The position numbers were made by a program, and so were the translations under genes. Source: Flavihumibacter petaseus NBRC 106054 (GTDB lineage: Bacteria > Bacteroidota > Bacteroidia > Chitinophagales > Chitinophagaceae). From it: a stretch of DNA of 64,000 bases. Under the pieces are notes generated by a model. It saw only the letters and a list, made by a program, of their open reading frames with translations, was not told the DNA's origin and ran no database searches. Positions 43,988 to 52,902 of the stretch are shown piece by piece (position 1 is the first letter of the stretch; every line of letters begins with the position of its first letter). The stretch lies in NCBI RefSeq assembly GCF_000974785.1, contig NZ_BBWV01000002.1, positions 62,001-126,000 of the forward strand, read 5' to 3'.

Positions 43988-46773
43988 CAGAATTTAACGT
44001 TGTAGGAGGCATAGGGTACCACTGTGCCGATGATCGATAATTTATAGCCCTGTACGCGGCCATTTTCTGAAACGAAATACACAGAATACGGGTTCCGCCG
44101 GGCGGTCACATTGTACAAACCAATCGTCCAGCTGCTGTGCGCCAGCTTCTTTACCTTGTGACTGCCTTCTATATTCATGCTGAAATCCGTACGGAAATAA
44201 TCAGGAACGCGATAGGCATTCCGGTCGGAATAATACATCCGCACCGACCCGTTCATCCAGTAACGTCCGACGGGATACGTGATGGGCCGCCCTGTGCTGT
44301 AGGCTGTGGTAAGCGAAATGCTGAACCGGTGGGAGAAACGGTAATTGCCAATGAAGTTCACCACATGCGGCTTATCGTAATCTGCCGGGAAATAATTGCC
44401 CTTGTTAACAGGATCATCCACCAGGGGGTCATCCATTTTCAACAACGTGCGCGACCAGGTATAGCTGACCCATCCGGTAAGTCTTCCGGCTGTTTTCTTC
44501 ACGAGCAGTTCCACGCCATACGCCTTCCCGGAGGCATTGGCTACATCAGTTTCCAGGTGATTGTTCAGCAGGAGTGTCGCACCATTCTTGTAGGTAACGG
44601 CATGCTGTATGCGCTTGTAATAACCCTCCACCGAAGCCTCGATCGTGTTCTCCCGGAAATTCTGGTAGAACCCGGCAGAAAACTGGTCACCCACCTCCGG
44701 ACGGATATAACTGTCGCTGAGCTTCCACATATCCGTGGGACTCACGACAGTGGTATTACTCATCATGTGGATGTTCTGACGGGTACGGTTATACGATAAC
44801 TTGAAACTGGTGCTGTTGTTAAGCATGTACCGCAAGGCAATCCTTGGTTCCAGTCCCTGCCAGGTCTGGATATTCCCGGTGGCATGTATCGTGTCGGTAA
44901 TGCTGGAGATCTCCCTGGGTACACCCGGCTGGTACTCGTACACGTCCCTGGGACCGCGATAGCTGTACCAGGTGTACCGTACGCCGGCATGAAGCGACAG
45001 GTCCGGCGTGATCGTGAATTGGTCACTGAGATAACCAGCCAGCTCCAGGCCCTTTTCGGGCATCACGGTTTTGGGAATGGTCAGTCCCTTCCCGGCAGGC
45101 GCCAGGTTGCCCGGCTGGAGGTCATACATCAGGCCCGATAATCCTCCTTCAAACCGGTGTTTTGCATTCGGCATGAAGGTGAGGTCCAGTTTGCCATGAT
45201 ATTGTTTGATGGCATTTTCGAAAGTGAAATCATTGGGTGCACCGCGATCACTTTCCATCCGGAATTTATAGCTGTCGATACCGCCGGACAATAAGCTGGA
45301 GAAGCGGTTGTTGAAATTATGTTTCCATTTGACCACTCCGTTAATATTACCATACCGGTACAGGGTATCGCCATCCAGGCGGAAGCGGTCGCCGCTCATA
45401 TAACCGGTAAAATAGAGAGTATTGCGCTCATTCATAGCATGCGTGATGCCAAGGTTGGCATCATAAAAACTTGCCGAACTGTTCGCATAGGCAGGATCGT
45501 TCAGGGCACGCAGCAGCCAGTTTGAATAGGTGGTGCGGGCGCCGGCGATAAACGTGGTCTTTTTCCCTAACGGCCCCTCCAGCGTCGCCCTGGCATTGAG
45601 CAGCCCCAGTCCGATGGACCCCGACAGTTTTTTCTGGTTGCCTTCGCGGCTGATCACATCCAGTACTGACGACAGGCGGCTGGCATATTTCACCGGGATA
45701 CTGCTCTTATACAGTTCGGCGTCTTTCACGATATCGGGATTGAAGCCGGAAAAGAAACCAAAAAAATGCGCCGGGTTGAAGATGGTGGCGCCATCCAGCA
45801 GCACGAGGTTCTGATCCACGGAGCCGCCGCGCACATTCATGCCGGTAGATCCTTCACTGGCGGAAGTAACACCCGGCAGCATCTGCATCACCCGTACGAT
45901 ATCGGTTTCACCAAACAGCGAAGGCAACTGTTTGGCCACCTTGATATTGATCTTCTGCACCCCCATCAGGTTGCCTTTCACATTGGTGGACTTCGATCCG
46001 ATCACGGTTACCTCCTTGAGGCTGGCCACGTAAGGTGTCATGCGGATCTCCAGTTTGCCATCGCCATACAGCACGATCTTCCGCCGCGCGTCGGTCATGC
46101 CGAGGCTGCTCACTTTCAGCGTATGTTCTCCTTTGGGAAGCGTGAAAGAATAGTAGCCATATTTATCGGTCATAATGCCGGTGCGCGTTCCTTCCAGTAC
46201 GATTGAGGCATTGGCCACACCTTCGCCCGTGTTGTACTGGCGCACATAACCGGCAACGGTAGCCAGTCCGGCTCCAATGGTTTCTGTTTTCAGTCCCACT
46301 TCAAATACTTTGTTGTCATCCATCGCCAGTCGGGTGGGAGTGATGTATTGGTGCCCCACTTCGCTGATGCGGGAAGTGGCAAATACTTCCCTTCCCGAAA
46401 CAGCAGATTTTTTGGGAACCGGCGGCGGCGCCTTTCCGGGCAGCAGGCTTACTGTGAAGCCAACCGTCAGGAATATGCGGTTCTGTTCATCCGCCACATA
46501 ACTGATGCCCGTGCTGTCAAAAACTTTGTCCAGCACATATTGGAGCGACTGATCCCGGATGAGGACGGACACGAGGAAACTGTCCATCTGGCGGGCATCA
46601 AAATAAAAGCGGCAGGGCACCTGCTTCTCGATGGCTTCTGCAAAGGTCTGCAGGTTGACACTGTCGAGGCTGATGCTGATCCGCTGGTCCAGCACCGGCG
46701 GCCGGAACGTCGTGTCCTGTGCCGTGGCAATGCCTGCAACAAGCAGGGTCAGTATTACCAGTAATTTTTTCAT
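43987..46773 (-). CDS. TonB-dependent receptor with STN domain
   Basis: A 928-residue outer-membrane receptor. After the signal peptide, an STN domain (about residues 25-110) opens the mature part; such domains signal to FecR-type anti-sigma proteins, although no sigma/FecR pair is beside it. A carboxypeptidase-regulatory-like domain (about 175-255) follows, then the plug (GETDIVRVMQMLPGVTSASE near 295) and a 22-strand type barrel to the end, which finishes in an aromatic-basic VKF as expected for barrel insertion. Substrate unknown. It overlaps the upstream gene by 4 bases. Confidence 0.9.
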   Translation of the reverse strand: MKKLLVILTLLVAGIATAQDTTFRPPVLDQRISISLDSVNLQTFAEAIEKQVPCRFYFDARQMDSFLVSVLIRDQSLQYVLDKVFDSTGISYVADEQNRIFLTVGFTVSLLPGKAPPPVPKKSAVSGREVFATSRISEVGHQYITPTRLAMDDNKVFEVGLKTETIGAGLATVAGYVRQYNTGEGVANASIVLEGTRTGIMTDKYGYYSFTLPKGEHTLKVSSLGMTDARRKIVLYGDGKLEIRMTPYVASLKEVTVIGSKSTNVKGNLMGVQKINIKVAKQLPSLFGETDIVRVMQMLPGVTSASEGSTGMNVRGGSVDQNLVLLDGATIFNPAHFFGFFSGFNPDIVKDAELYKSSIPVKYASRLSSVLDVISREGNQKKLSGSIGLGLLNARATLEGPLGKKTTFIAGARTTYSNWLLRALNDPAYANSSASFYDANLGITHAMNERNTLYFTGYMSGDRFRLDGDTLYRYGNINGVVKWKHNFNNRFSSLLSGGIDSYKFRMESDRGAPNDFTFENAIKQYHGKLDLTFMPNAKHRFEGGLSGLMYDLQPGNLAPAGKGLTIPKTVMPEKGLELAGYLSDQFTITPDLSLHAGVRYTWYSYRGPRDVYEYQPGVPREISSITDTIHATGNIQTWQGLEPRIALRYMLNNSTSFKLSYNRTRQNIHMMSNTTVVSPTDMWKLSDSYIRPEVGDQFSAGFYQNFRENTIEASVEGYYKRIQHAVTYKNGATLLLNNHLETDVANASGKAYGVELLVKKTAGRLTGWVSYTWSRTLLKMDDPLVDDPVNKGNYFPADYDKPHVVNFIGNYRFSHRFSISLTTAYSTGRPITYPVGRYWMNGSVRMYYSDRNAYRVPDYFRTDFSMNIEGSHKVKKLAHSSWTIGLYNVTARRNPYSVYFVSENGRVQGYKLSIIGTVVPYASYNVKF

Positions 46774-47489
46774 CTGGGGGAAGATTGATCCATATAGCGG
46801 GCAGCAGCAATAACGGTTTCAGCCGGCTTTTTCCGGAAGGATAATCCTTCCCGCCTGAGATATGGTTTAAGGACTTTCGTTGCATCACCCAGTGCTTCAT
46901 ATAGTCCTTTCTGGTTTCTTACCCGGAACCACTGGCCCCGGTGCAGTACATAGTAGCGATTGATCTGGGGATTCAGGTAATACAACAGCCGCTGATCCAC
47001 CAGTCTTTCACCGCCTATTTCTTTCCGGTAGGTAGCGAGCACGGTCGTGGTGCCATCATACAATACATCGTAATAGCCGGGCTGCAGTGTTGATGAATCA
47101 CGGATACGCAGGAAGCGGTGGCCGCCGATCGTAAAGCGGTCCAGCGCACCATCCTGGAATTCCAGGCCCTCATCGGTTTCGGAATGCTGAAGCAGCACCG
47201 TTTGTTTCATCAGGTCAAATTTGAGCTGGAGGTTTTCGAAAAGTTTCCCGAAATACACCACACTGCCGGTTTGATAAGTATTGGTATCAAGGAAGGGATG
47301 ATCATTGCCGTAAAGCAGGGGAAAGTCAACATGATAGGTGCGGCCGTTATAGAGATCGGATGGGTTGTTGACGGTCTGCAGGTAAACAGAGAGCAGGGGA
47401 GACGGTGCGCTGGTATCTTTAAATGGCGTTTGTGCCTTTCCGTTAGCGAAAGGAACAAGCAGCAACCAGGCCCATGGTAATTTTCTCAT
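46770..47489 (-). CDS. Secreted protein of unknown function, first gene of the receptor operon
   Basis: A 239-residue exported protein with a short signal peptide (MRKLPWAWLLLVPFANGKAQ). It is beta-rich, with YYVLHRGQWFRVRNQKGLYE near residue 180. No family is recognised. It overlaps the TonB receptor gene in an ATGA and is the likely first gene of a unit with receptor, DUF4249 and MG2-like genes. The 133 bases upstream hold no clear promoter. Confidence 0.75.
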   Translation of the reverse strand: MRKLPWAWLLLVPFANGKAQTPFKDTSAPSPLLSVYLQTVNNPSDLYNGRTYHVDFPLLYGNDHPFLDTNTYQTGSVVYFGKLFENLQLKFDLMKQTVLLQHSETDEGLEFQDGALDRFTIGGHRFLRIRDSSTLQPGYYDVLYDGTTTVLATYRKEIGGERLVDQRLLYYLNPQINRYYVLHRGQWFRVRNQKGLYEALGDATKVLKPYLRREGLSFRKKPAETVIAAARYMDQSSPR

Positions 47490-47622
47490 GACAGGATAGG
47501 CGCTTTGGGTTATCAGACAATTTACTATAAATTAATTCCAAATGTGTAAACTGCTGCAACTAACCGGCTGTACTGTACGAAATGCAGTTTGTTCTGTAGT
47601 TTTTACTTCTACCAAGATAATT

Positions 47623-48132
47623 TCAGTGCCGCGTGGTGATCATTACGCCGTGTTTTTTGTCCTGTATCCGGAATTGTGCGACAAGGGTAGTGCTGTCGAT
47701 GATTTTAATACTATGGATACTATCCCGGTGCAGAGCGGAAAGATCCGTATAGGGTCTTCGGGTGAGCCAGGTATTGTTGAGTTGGTAAGCGACGGCAGTG
47801 TCGCAGGCTGGGGTCGGCACGGCGCGGGCATAGTCAAGGGAGATGAGGCTGAAAAGTGACCAGTACCGCGTCTGAATAAAGGTATTGGTTTCAATGTACA
47901 CGGCGCCATAACGGCCCTCCTGCCCCAACAGCCTCACAGCGCTTGAGTCTTTGTACACATTGATGCGGGCGATATCTTCTGCATTCACCTTCTTCATGTT
48001 CTCCATGGAGGTCCTTACACTGTCCACAAAAATTACGGGATCACCGGCGTGGCTCTTCAGCGCGGGCGCTTTCTGCTGGCTAAAGCAGCAGAAAGCCGCC
48101 AGGAGTGCGATACACAACAGGAAACTTCTCAT
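47623..48132 (-). CDS. Secreted plug-like protein
   Basis: A 169-residue protein with a signal peptide ending near CFSQQ. The mature part DPVIFVDSVRTSMENMKKVNAEDIARINVYKD and LGQEGRYGAVYIET (shown in parts) has the pattern of half a TonB-dependent receptor plug domain, as also found in other barrel-free Bacteroidota proteins. It could bind a receptor or TonB-type partner. It stands upstream of the receptor operon on the same strand. Confidence 0.72.
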   Translation of the reverse strand: MRSFLLCIALLAAFCCFSQQKAPALKSHAGDPVIFVDSVRTSMENMKKVNAEDIARINVYKDSSAVRLLGQEGRYGAVYIETNTFIQTRYWSLFSLISLDYARAVPTPACDTAVAYQLNNTWLTRRPYTDLSALHRDSIHSIKIIDSTTLVAQFRIQDKKHGVMITTRH

Positions 48133-48156
48133 CAGCAGGTTTGTACCAAAGTTACG

Positions 48157-48603
48157 CTATTGGCCAAACTGCCGCAAGTGGTGGTCGGCATGTTTGTACA
48201 CAAAGTAGCCGATCTGTTCATGGCTCATTGCGCCAAAAAATGGATGTACAAACGTTGGATTGTTGTACTGCGCGTAAGCGGCGATGCCTTTGATCCATTC
48301 CTGCTTGAGCGCTTCAAGGTCGCCGGTGGCCAGTTTAACTTTCAGGTCGCCGACCGTAGGGGAGTTGCGGCTAAGGGGCGATTCATCTTTCAGTACGGAA
48401 CGCAGGGCGCGTTTACCGAAAACCTTTCCGATCAGCACCTGTTTGTAAACCTTCCTGCCCCACATCATGTCTTCCCAGGCAAGGTTGTGTTTCAGCATCT
48501 CATACACATTCATTTTGCCCCACTGCCGCTGGCTGTCACCGGTGAGGGCGCTGATGCGGGCTATGAGGTCCCCGCGCACGCCGGCATCGTGAATTGATTT
48601 CAT
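48157..48603 (-). CDS. DUF1569 (DinB-like) protein
   Basis: A 148-residue soluble protein. GKMNVYEMLKHNLAWEDMM and the closing FVYKHADHHLRQF carry the histidines of the DinB-like four-helix fold. Function unknown; members bind metal. It lies 24 bases upstream of the plug-like gene. Confidence 0.83.
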   Translation of the reverse strand: MKSIHDAGVRGDLIARISALTGDSQRQWGKMNVYEMLKHNLAWEDMMWGRKVYKQVLIGKVFGKRALRSVLKDESPLSRNSPTVGDLKVKLATGDLEALKQEWIKGIAAYAQYNNPTFVHPFFGAMSHEQIGYFVYKHADHHLRQFGQ

Positions 48604-48713
48604 AACAGGAATGATTTACAGGTTGGCTATACTGCAAAAATAATATATACCCGCGCGCTGAGTCCCTGTGAAATTAACTACCTCGGCAAATCAACTAATA
48701 TAGTTGGAGGGCT

Positions 48714-49118
48714 TTATACCAGCGCCTGCCCGCTTCCGTTCCTGAAGTATTCAAGTTTATAAAGAAACAGTTCCGCCATCTTGTTGCCGCGCCATTTTGC
48801 TTCATCGGCCACCGGACCGGTAAAATTTTCGTCTACGGTAGCCGTCCAGATGCCCAGCCAGGTATCAAAATGAGTTTTATCAATCGGCAGTTTTGCATGC
48901 GGCGGAAAAGGTCGTCCCTCATAGGTGCGTTCTTCCAGCAATACTGTTTGCCAGAAAGTGTACATTTTTTCCAGGTGCCTTTGCCAGTTGTCTTTGATCA
49001 CCCCGTTGAAAATGGGTCCAAGTACTGCATTCTCCCGAACCTTGCCATAAAAGCTGTTGACGAGAAGCTGTATATCGGTAAGCGTAGTGATATCTTTTTT
49101 AGATTCCATGATGGTCAT
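48714..49118 (-). CDS. Group III truncated haemoglobin
   Basis: A 134-residue haem protein of the 2/2 globin fold. FYGKVRENAVLGPIFNGVI opens the first helices, WQRHLEKMYTFWQ is typical of the B/E region, and H74 in PPHAKLPID aligns with the proximal histidine of group III proteins. Such globins bind O2 and NO and often protect from NO. The start is immediately after the stop of the Rrf2 regulator gene (TAA then ATG), so both come from one message. A second ATG nine bases in is an alternative start. Confidence 0.9.
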   Translation of the reverse strand: MTIMESKKDITTLTDIQLLVNSFYGKVRENAVLGPIFNGVIKDNWQRHLEKMYTFWQTVLLEERTYEGRPFPPHAKLPIDKTHFDTWLGIWTATVDENFTGPVADEAKWRGNKMAELFLYKLEYFRNGSGQALV

Positions 49119-49550
49119 TTAATGTTTCAGGAAGGTTAGTTCCTGTTCCAGGGCAGCGCTGCAATCGCCGATCCGCGACCGGTTCAGCGTATCGCTGATA
49201 TCCTGCCGGATCTTTACAAATTCGTGGTGAAGGGGACAGGGCCGGGAGGCGGAACATTCAGACAGACCCAGCGCACAGCCGGTAAACAGCTTGTCGCCGT
49301 CCAGCGCCTGAACGATGCGTCCGATGGAGATCCTGAAATCCCTTCCTTCAAGGTAAAAGCCCCCATTGGGCCCCTTAAGTGACCTGATCAGGTCCATGCG
49401 GCTGAGTTCCTGCAGAATCTTGGCGGTAAAAGGCATCGGGGCATCTATCGCTGCCGCAATTTCCTTCACCCCAGCCCTGGCATCACCCTTGCTTTTCCGG
49501 GCAACATAAAGCATGGCTTTAATACCGTATTCCGCTGTTTTTGAAAACAT
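49119..49550 (-). CDS. Rrf2-family iron-sulfur type transcriptional regulator
   Basis: A 143-residue winged-helix regulator. The N-terminal helix-turn-helix is at about residues 25-65 (VKEIAAAIDAPMPFTAKILQ). Three cysteines, C92, C99 and C105, and H108 match the positions of the IscR/NsrR cluster ligands, with spacing x6 then x5 (IscR has x5 and x5, NsrR x4 and x5). It therefore probably holds an Fe-S cluster and senses NO, oxygen or cluster supply. It is the first gene of a unit with the haemoglobin gene. Confidence 0.9.
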   Translation of the reverse strand: MFSKTAEYGIKAMLYVARKSKGDARAGVKEIAAAIDAPMPFTAKILQELSRMDLIRSLKGPNGGFYLEGRDFRISIGRIVQALDGDKLFTGCALGLSECSASRPCPLHHEFVKIRQDISDTLNRSRIGDCSAALEQELTFLKH

Positions 49551-49555
49551 GCATG

Positions 49556-49598
49556 CAAAATTACGATCCCGCGGGTTAATAAAGGATGAAAATATCCT
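49556..49598 (-). promoter_or_regulatory. Candidate promoter and operator of the regulator/haemoglobin unit
   Basis: On minus, TAATTTTG (49563-49556) is a perfect TAnnTTTG element just before the ATG at 49550. A palindrome, AGGAT (49583-49587) and ATCCT (49594-49598) around six bases, lies where the -33 element is expected. An operator for the Rrf2 protein is inferred. The leader would be almost nil, so another start site is possible. Confidence 0.4.
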
Positions 49599-49703
49599 CT
49601 ATTATTTTTGATCATTTCGCTACGGTTAGGCATTAATTAAGCGGATTGTTAATTCCGCCGCACTACTTTCGTGAGCATCAATTGCTTACATATTTTTCGT
49701 TCC

Positions 49704-51965
49704 ATGAAGAAAATTCTCCCCATCCTTGTATTAGCCCTCTTTGCGCTGCAGTTTGCAGCTGCACAGAAATCTGCCGCCCAGAAATCCGCCGGTGCTCTTC
49801 CTTCCGAAATCGCCCAACAACTTAGCCAGTACAATGTCAGCTGGACGACCATGAGCAGTACCGGTTCAATGGCAAGTATGCCATTAGGGAATGGAGACGT
49901 CACCGCAAATGTGTGGGTGGAGAAGGGTAAGGACCTTATGCTGTATATCGGGAAGTCCGATTCCTGGAGCGAAGCGATGCGCCTGCTGAAGATCGGCAGG
50001 GTCAGGGTAGCCATCTCTCCCAATCCCTTTACTGAAGAAACGGGTTTTTTACAGACGCTCGACCTGCACCAGGGTGGTATCAGGATCACAGCAGGTGAGA
50101 AAGGAAAGGAGGTGCAGCTGCATATCTGGATTGACGCCAACCAGCCGGTTGTGCGTGTCGCTGTCAATGCTGCCCATGCGGTGTCAGTCAGTTGCACCAC
50201 CGAGATTATGCGGCCGGAGATTTACCGGCTGCCCGGCGGCAATGATCCGCTGGCCGAAAGTTTCCGCGGACTGATCGACAGCCCCGTGAAGCCATCTGAA
50301 AGCGCGGATGTACTGGTGAAAAAAAGCGACCGGGTGCAGTGGTACCACCGTAACGAGACTTCCTGGTTCGACACGATCCTGGCGAAACAGCAGGTAGCCC
50401 ATTTCATCGGCAACTATCGCGATCCCTACCTGAACCGCACCTTTGGCGCCGCACTAACTGGTACGAATATGCGCCCGGTGAATGATAGTACGCTGGCCTC
50501 AGGAGTGCCTTCAAAACAATTCGAAATTTCTGTTACCGCCCTTACGGCACAAACACCTAATATAACGGCGTGGGACAAACAACTGTCTGACCTGCTGGAT
50601 AACACCAAAACGAGTTCATCTCAGCAGTCCCTCGCGGCGCACCACACCTGGTGGGACCAGTTCTGGAACCGCAGCTGGATCTTTCTCTCCGGCGACGACA
50701 GCGCCATCAACACCACCAGGGCGTATATTCTTCAGCGTTACCTGATGGCCTGCCAGAGCCGGGGTGCTTACCCGGTGAAATACAACGGTGGTGCATTGAC
50801 ATTCGACTATGATGGCAGGAACGGTGATTTCCGCCGCTGGGGGCCAGGCTTCTGGTACCAGAACATGCGTTTGCTGTACTGGCCGATGACCGCAGCCGGG
50901 GATTTTGACCTGAAGGCTCCCTGGTTCAATATGTACAAGAACATGCTGCCGCTGCAGACTGATATCACCCAACAGTACTATGGTCACGGGGGCGCATTCT
51001 TCCCGGAGACCCTGTATTTCTTCGGCATGTACATCCAGGACGACTGGGGCTGGAACAATACCGGCAAAGCACCCCAGACCCGCTGGATCCGTTATCATTT
51101 TTCGGGTGCGCTGGAGATGCTCTCCGAAATGCTCGATTATTATGCACATACCCGCGACACGGTTTTTGTGAAGGAAACCATGATCCCCTTCGCCACCCAG
51201 GCGATCCGTTTTTTTGATCAGCACTGGCCACGCATCAACGGCACGATACGCTTTATTCCCGCCAATGCGACAGAACAGTTCTGGGATTGCCTGAATCCAA
51301 CTGACTACATCTCGGGGTTGCGATATACGATTACGCAGCTGAATGCACTGCCATCAACACTGGTACCGGCAACGCTCACCAAAGAATGGAACCGCTGCCT
51401 GCAGGCGCTGCCTGCCATTGCTTTGTCCCCCGATAAAAAACGGATCCTTCCCGCTGAAGAATACGGACAAAACCGCAATTCAGAGAACCCGGAGTGTTAT
51501 GTGATTTTTCCCTTCAAATTGTATGGATTGGGCCGCCCCGACATTGAACTCGCAAACAATACATTTGACGCGCGACAGTTCAAACAGACGAATTGCTGGA
51601 CGCAGGATGTGATCCAGGCGGCATTGCTCGGTCGTGCGGATCTTGCCAAAACATATATAGCCAGGAATGTGAACTCCCTCGATACCGCCGTTCGTTTTCC
51701 AGCATTCTGGAAGCCGGGCAGTGACTATATTCCTGACTTCGATAACGGCGGGGTGCTGGCGATGGGCCTGCAGCAGATGTTATTGCAGAACGTAGACACC
51801 CGCATTTTCATACTGCCTGCCTTTCCTGCTTCCTGGAAAGTGGATTTCAAGCTGCATGCTTTTGATAATACCGTGGTTCGTGTGAAAAGTGACGGAAATA
51901 AGATCGCGCAGATGGATGTGTTCCCGGTGTCCCGCAAAAAGGATGTGGTAATACCTGGGAAGTGA
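49704..51965 (+). CDS. Secreted DUF5703 glycoside-hydrolase-like protein
   Basis: A 753-residue protein with a signal peptide ending near FAAAQ. The N-terminal region has SMPLGNGDVTANVWVEKGKDLMLYIG (in part), the DUF5703 signature, which is also seen in GH95-type fucosidase relatives. The middle is an alpha-helical barrel with ILQRYLMACQSRGAYPVKYNGG and HGGAFFPETLYFFG motifs. No catalytic residue can be named with certainty. The next gene encodes a LamG lipoprotein, so a carbohydrate role is plausible. Confidence 0.82.
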   Translation: MKKILPILVLALFALQFAAAQKSAAQKSAGALPSEIAQQLSQYNVSWTTMSSTGSMASMPLGNGDVTANVWVEKGKDLMLYIGKSDSWSEAMRLLKIGRVRVAISPNPFTEETGFLQTLDLHQGGIRITAGEKGKEVQLHIWIDANQPVVRVAVNAAHAVSVSCTTEIMRPEIYRLPGGNDPLAESFRGLIDSPVKPSESADVLVKKSDRVQWYHRNETSWFDTILAKQQVAHFIGNYRDPYLNRTFGAALTGTNMRPVNDSTLASGVPSKQFEISVTALTAQTPNITAWDKQLSDLLDNTKTSSSQQSLAAHHTWWDQFWNRSWIFLSGDDSAINTTRAYILQRYLMACQSRGAYPVKYNGGALTFDYDGRNGDFRRWGPGFWYQNMRLLYWPMTAAGDFDLKAPWFNMYKNMLPLQTDITQQYYGHGGAFFPETLYFFGMYIQDDWGWNNTGKAPQTRWIRYHFSGALEMLSEMLDYYAHTRDTVFVKETMIPFATQAIRFFDQHWPRINGTIRFIPANATEQFWDCLNPTDYISGLRYTITQLNALPSTLVPATLTKEWNRCLQALPAIALSPDKKRILPAEEYGQNRNSENPECYVIFPFKLYGLGRPDIELANNTFDARQFKQTNCWTQDVIQAALLGRADLAKTYIARNVNSLDTAVRFPAFWKPGSDYIPDFDNGGVLAMGLQQMLLQNVDTRIFILPAFPASWKVDFKLHAFDNTVVRVKSDGNKIAQMDVFPVSRKKDVVIPGK

Positions 51966-52026
51966 TCGCGTTTCGCGCGTTTCGCGGTTTTGTTAAGTTC
52001 AGTCATTGTATCTAATTTCACTGGCA

Positions 52027-52890
52027 ATGCCTTATCGTAAAATCAATATCCTGCTGAACGCACTGATCGTATTGCAGCTCTGCTTTGCAGCCTGCAACGA
52101 AAGGCGTGCAAGCCCGGATGCCGGTACGGATACACTCACGTATTTAGAAAGCCCTGTCCTGAAAGACACTGTACATTTCCGGAATACAGTTGGTGTGATT
52201 GATTCCAGCCTGAAAGCCGGACTCATGGCCTATTATCCTTTTTCCGGCGACTTCAGAGATGCGTCCGGCAATGGGTTTGACCTCACTGGGATGAATGGTG
52301 CCGGCCTGGGAGCCGATACGGCTGGCAATGCCAACGCGGCTGCATCACTGGACGGCGTGAATGATTTCCTGTTTGTGAATGATCATGGCCGGTTGTACAG
52401 TGACCAGTTTTCTGTTTCGCTATTGTTTAAAATGAATAACGGTGGAAAGAGACTTTGTCTCGCCAGTCATGTGAATTATGAAAGAGCCACCGCATTCCAT
52501 TTCAATTTGGGACTGTATGCTGATGCGACAACCGGATTTGCAGTAGGCCGCCCCTTAAAGTATGCCTGCTCGGCTATTCAGGAAAATGATCGGTCCATTG
52601 AAGTAAGTGGCCGCAATCATTTGACCCCGAATGAATGGCACAGTCTTGTTGCCATTTTTAACAATGGAAGACTTTTCCTGTATATCGACCGGCAATTGGT
52701 TGATGCCAATGAGGCCGGCTTCAACATATCCAATAATTGTGAACAGTCACAACTGACCATTGGTTCCTGGTGGAAGAAAGACGGTGTATACTTCGACGGA
52801 CTGATCGATGAATTCCGCTTGTACAACCGCGCCTTAGGTTCCTCTGAAATCGACTACCTCGGCAAGCCCAATCTGAAACCAGGTAGGTAG
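52027..52890 (+). CDS. LamG/concanavalin-like lipoprotein
   Basis: A 287-residue lipoprotein; the signal peptide ends LCFAAC. From about residue 65 the LamG pattern appears: LMAYYPFSGDFRDASGNGFD, ASLDGVNDFLFV, NEWHSLVAIFNNGRLFLYID and LIDEFRLYNRALGSSEI. Such domains bind sugars or cell surfaces. It follows the DUF5703 gene by 61 bases on the same strand. The ATG at 52027 is chosen because it begins the signal peptide properly. Confidence 0.85.
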   Translation: MPYRKINILLNALIVLQLCFAACNERRASPDAGTDTLTYLESPVLKDTVHFRNTVGVIDSSLKAGLMAYYPFSGDFRDASGNGFDLTGMNGAGLGADTAGNANAAASLDGVNDFLFVNDHGRLYSDQFSVSLLFKMNNGGKRLCLASHVNYERATAFHFNLGLYADATTGFAVGRPLKYACSAIQENDRSIEVSGRNHLTPNEWHSLVAIFNNGRLFLYIDRQLVDANEAGFNISNNCEQSQLTIGSWWKKDGVYFDGLIDEFRLYNRALGSSEIDYLGKPNLKPGR

Positions 52891-52902
52891 GCATTTCCCG
52901 GT

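Noticed and set aside
46467-46742. Extra minus-strand frame inside the TonB receptor start region
   Set aside because: Out-of-frame shadow of the STN domain coding sequence.
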